Source: Nocardia sp.
GTDB taxonomy: Bacteria > Actinomycetota > Actinomycetes > Mycobacteriales > Mycobacteriaceae
Assembly: GCA_017354515.1 (NCBI GenBank)
Contig: JAFMQT010000299.1
Coordinates: 1-6,063 of the forward strand
Reading direction: 5' to 3'
Length of the DNA: 6,063 bases
A program made the position numbers and the translations under genes. The notes under the pieces were generated by a model, which saw nothing but the letters and a program-made list of their open reading frames with translations, had not been told where the DNA came from and searched no databases. Positions within the stretch are counted from its first letter, which is position 1. Every line of letters begins with the position of its first letter. Of the stretch, positions 5,661 to 6,063 are shown piece after piece.

Positions 5661-6063
5661 AGCCCGGGCAGCCGGGCTGGAAGGGATAGCAAGCGTGGCC
5701 GGGAGGCTGGCTGGGGACGGTCTTCTCCGGTGCCGGTGTGAACGGTGCGGTCGTGGTGAACTCGGGCAGCGGTACCTGGTCGTGTGAGCCGCCGCCTCCG
5801 GATCCCCCGGATCGGCCGCCGAAGGTGCACATGGCGGCCACCGCCAGCACGACCACCAGAATGCCCAGCAGAATCAGCGGCACCAGGGCGCGGACGCCGC
5901 CTCGTTTGCGTGGCGGGGCCGCGGGACGCTGGTCGAAGGGCACCGAATACGGCTGCTGCGGGGTGAAACCACCGTGCGGCGCGGGACCGTTCGGTCCGAA
6001 TCCGGGCCCTCCCGCGACCGGCTGCGGCGGCGCGCCCGGCGCTGCGGCCCCGGGGTGCGGGCC
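5659..6063 (-). CDS. Pro/Gly-rich single-pass membrane protein of unknown function, C-terminal 134 residues (start beyond window)
   Basis: I do not recognise a family. The frame stays open to the right edge, so the start is outside the window; the GTG at 5943 is internal, because the same kind of sequence continues upstream of it. In visible order (numbered from the edge): a Pro/Gly/Ala-rich, low-complexity stretch (1-50), a basic patch PRKRGG (51-56), one strong transmembrane segment (about 58-79, LVPLILLGILVVVLAVAAMC), a Gly/Ser linker (82-93), a Thr/Pro-rich stretch (96-121), and a short end HACYPFQPGCPG with two cysteines (C125, C132). The basic patch before the membrane segment suggests the N-terminus is inside and the C-terminal tail outside, where the two cysteines could form a disulfide. 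AAMC is not a proper lipobox, because Met stands before the Cys. It ends convergent to ctaB, 20 bp from its stop. It may be an unrelated neighbour rather than part of heme synthesis. Confidence 0.75.
   Translation of the reverse strand, partial: GPHPGAAAPGAPPQPVAGGPGFGPNGPAPHGGFTPQQPYSVPFDQRPAAPPRKRGGVRALVPLILLGILVVVLAVAAMCTFGGRSGGSGGGGSHDQVPLPEFTTTAPFTPAPEKTVPSQPPGHACYPFQPGCPG
5660..5679 (+). terminator. GC-rich hairpin after ctaB, candidate terminator
   Basis: CAGCCCGG (5660-5667) pairs perfectly with CCGGGCTG (5672-5679) around the loop GCAG. It begins 21 nt after the ctaB stop. There is no T tract behind it, as in many high-GC actinobacterial hairpins, so factor-independent termination is uncertain. 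It lies inside the last codons of the opposing gene, at its Cys-Pro-Gly-stop end. Confidence 0.5.

Noticed and set aside
5827..5832. Cys after the hydrophobic segment of the minus-strand protein as a lipoprotein site
   Set aside because: The preceding residues are Ala-Ala-Met, and Met at -1 does not fit a lipobox. The long Pro/Gly-rich region upstream also does not fit a signal peptide.

Overview
The window is high-GC DNA, almost entirely coding, with actinobacterial gene order and protein sequences. The best fit is Nocardia or a close relative in the Mycobacteriales. This is judged from recalled similarity of Zwf, Tal and Tkt to the mycobacterial proteins and from the layout; no database was searched.

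Minus strand, transcribed right to left from about 4.42 kb: a pentose-phosphate operon tkt (transketolase, 4364-2220), tal (transaldolase, 2213-1080) and zwf (glucose-6-phosphate dehydrogenase, from 1075 and cut off by the left edge). The gaps are 6 and 4 nt, so the genes are very probably co-transcribed and translationally coupled. Zwf makes NADPH and feeds the oxidative branch; Tal and Tkt run the non-oxidative branch. In related genomes opcA and pgl usually follow zwf and would lie beyond position 1.

Centre, 4365-4651: a 287-bp divergent regulatory region. It holds a candidate tkt promoter overlapped by a GTGGG-N5-CCCAC palindrome, a second imperfect dyad, and a ctaB leader that can fold into nested stems. 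Both flanking genes start with GTG behind clear AGGAGA ribosome-binding sites.

Plus strand, 4652-5638: ctaB, protoheme IX farnesyltransferase, which makes heme O for the aa3-type cytochrome oxidase. It ends tail-to-tail against a minus-strand gene (5659 to beyond 6063) for a Pro/Gly-rich, single-pass membrane protein of unknown function. The 20 bp between the two stop codons belongs to a short tandem duplication, and each gene has a GC-rich hairpin just past its stop, lying inside the other gene's 3' end.

The gene content is conserved housekeeping metabolism. I found no mobile element, CRISPR array, tRNA, rRNA or obviously new multi-gene system. The points worth a second look are in the non-coding DNA: the folded ctaB leader, the palindrome over the tkt promoter, and the duplicated convergent gene junction.
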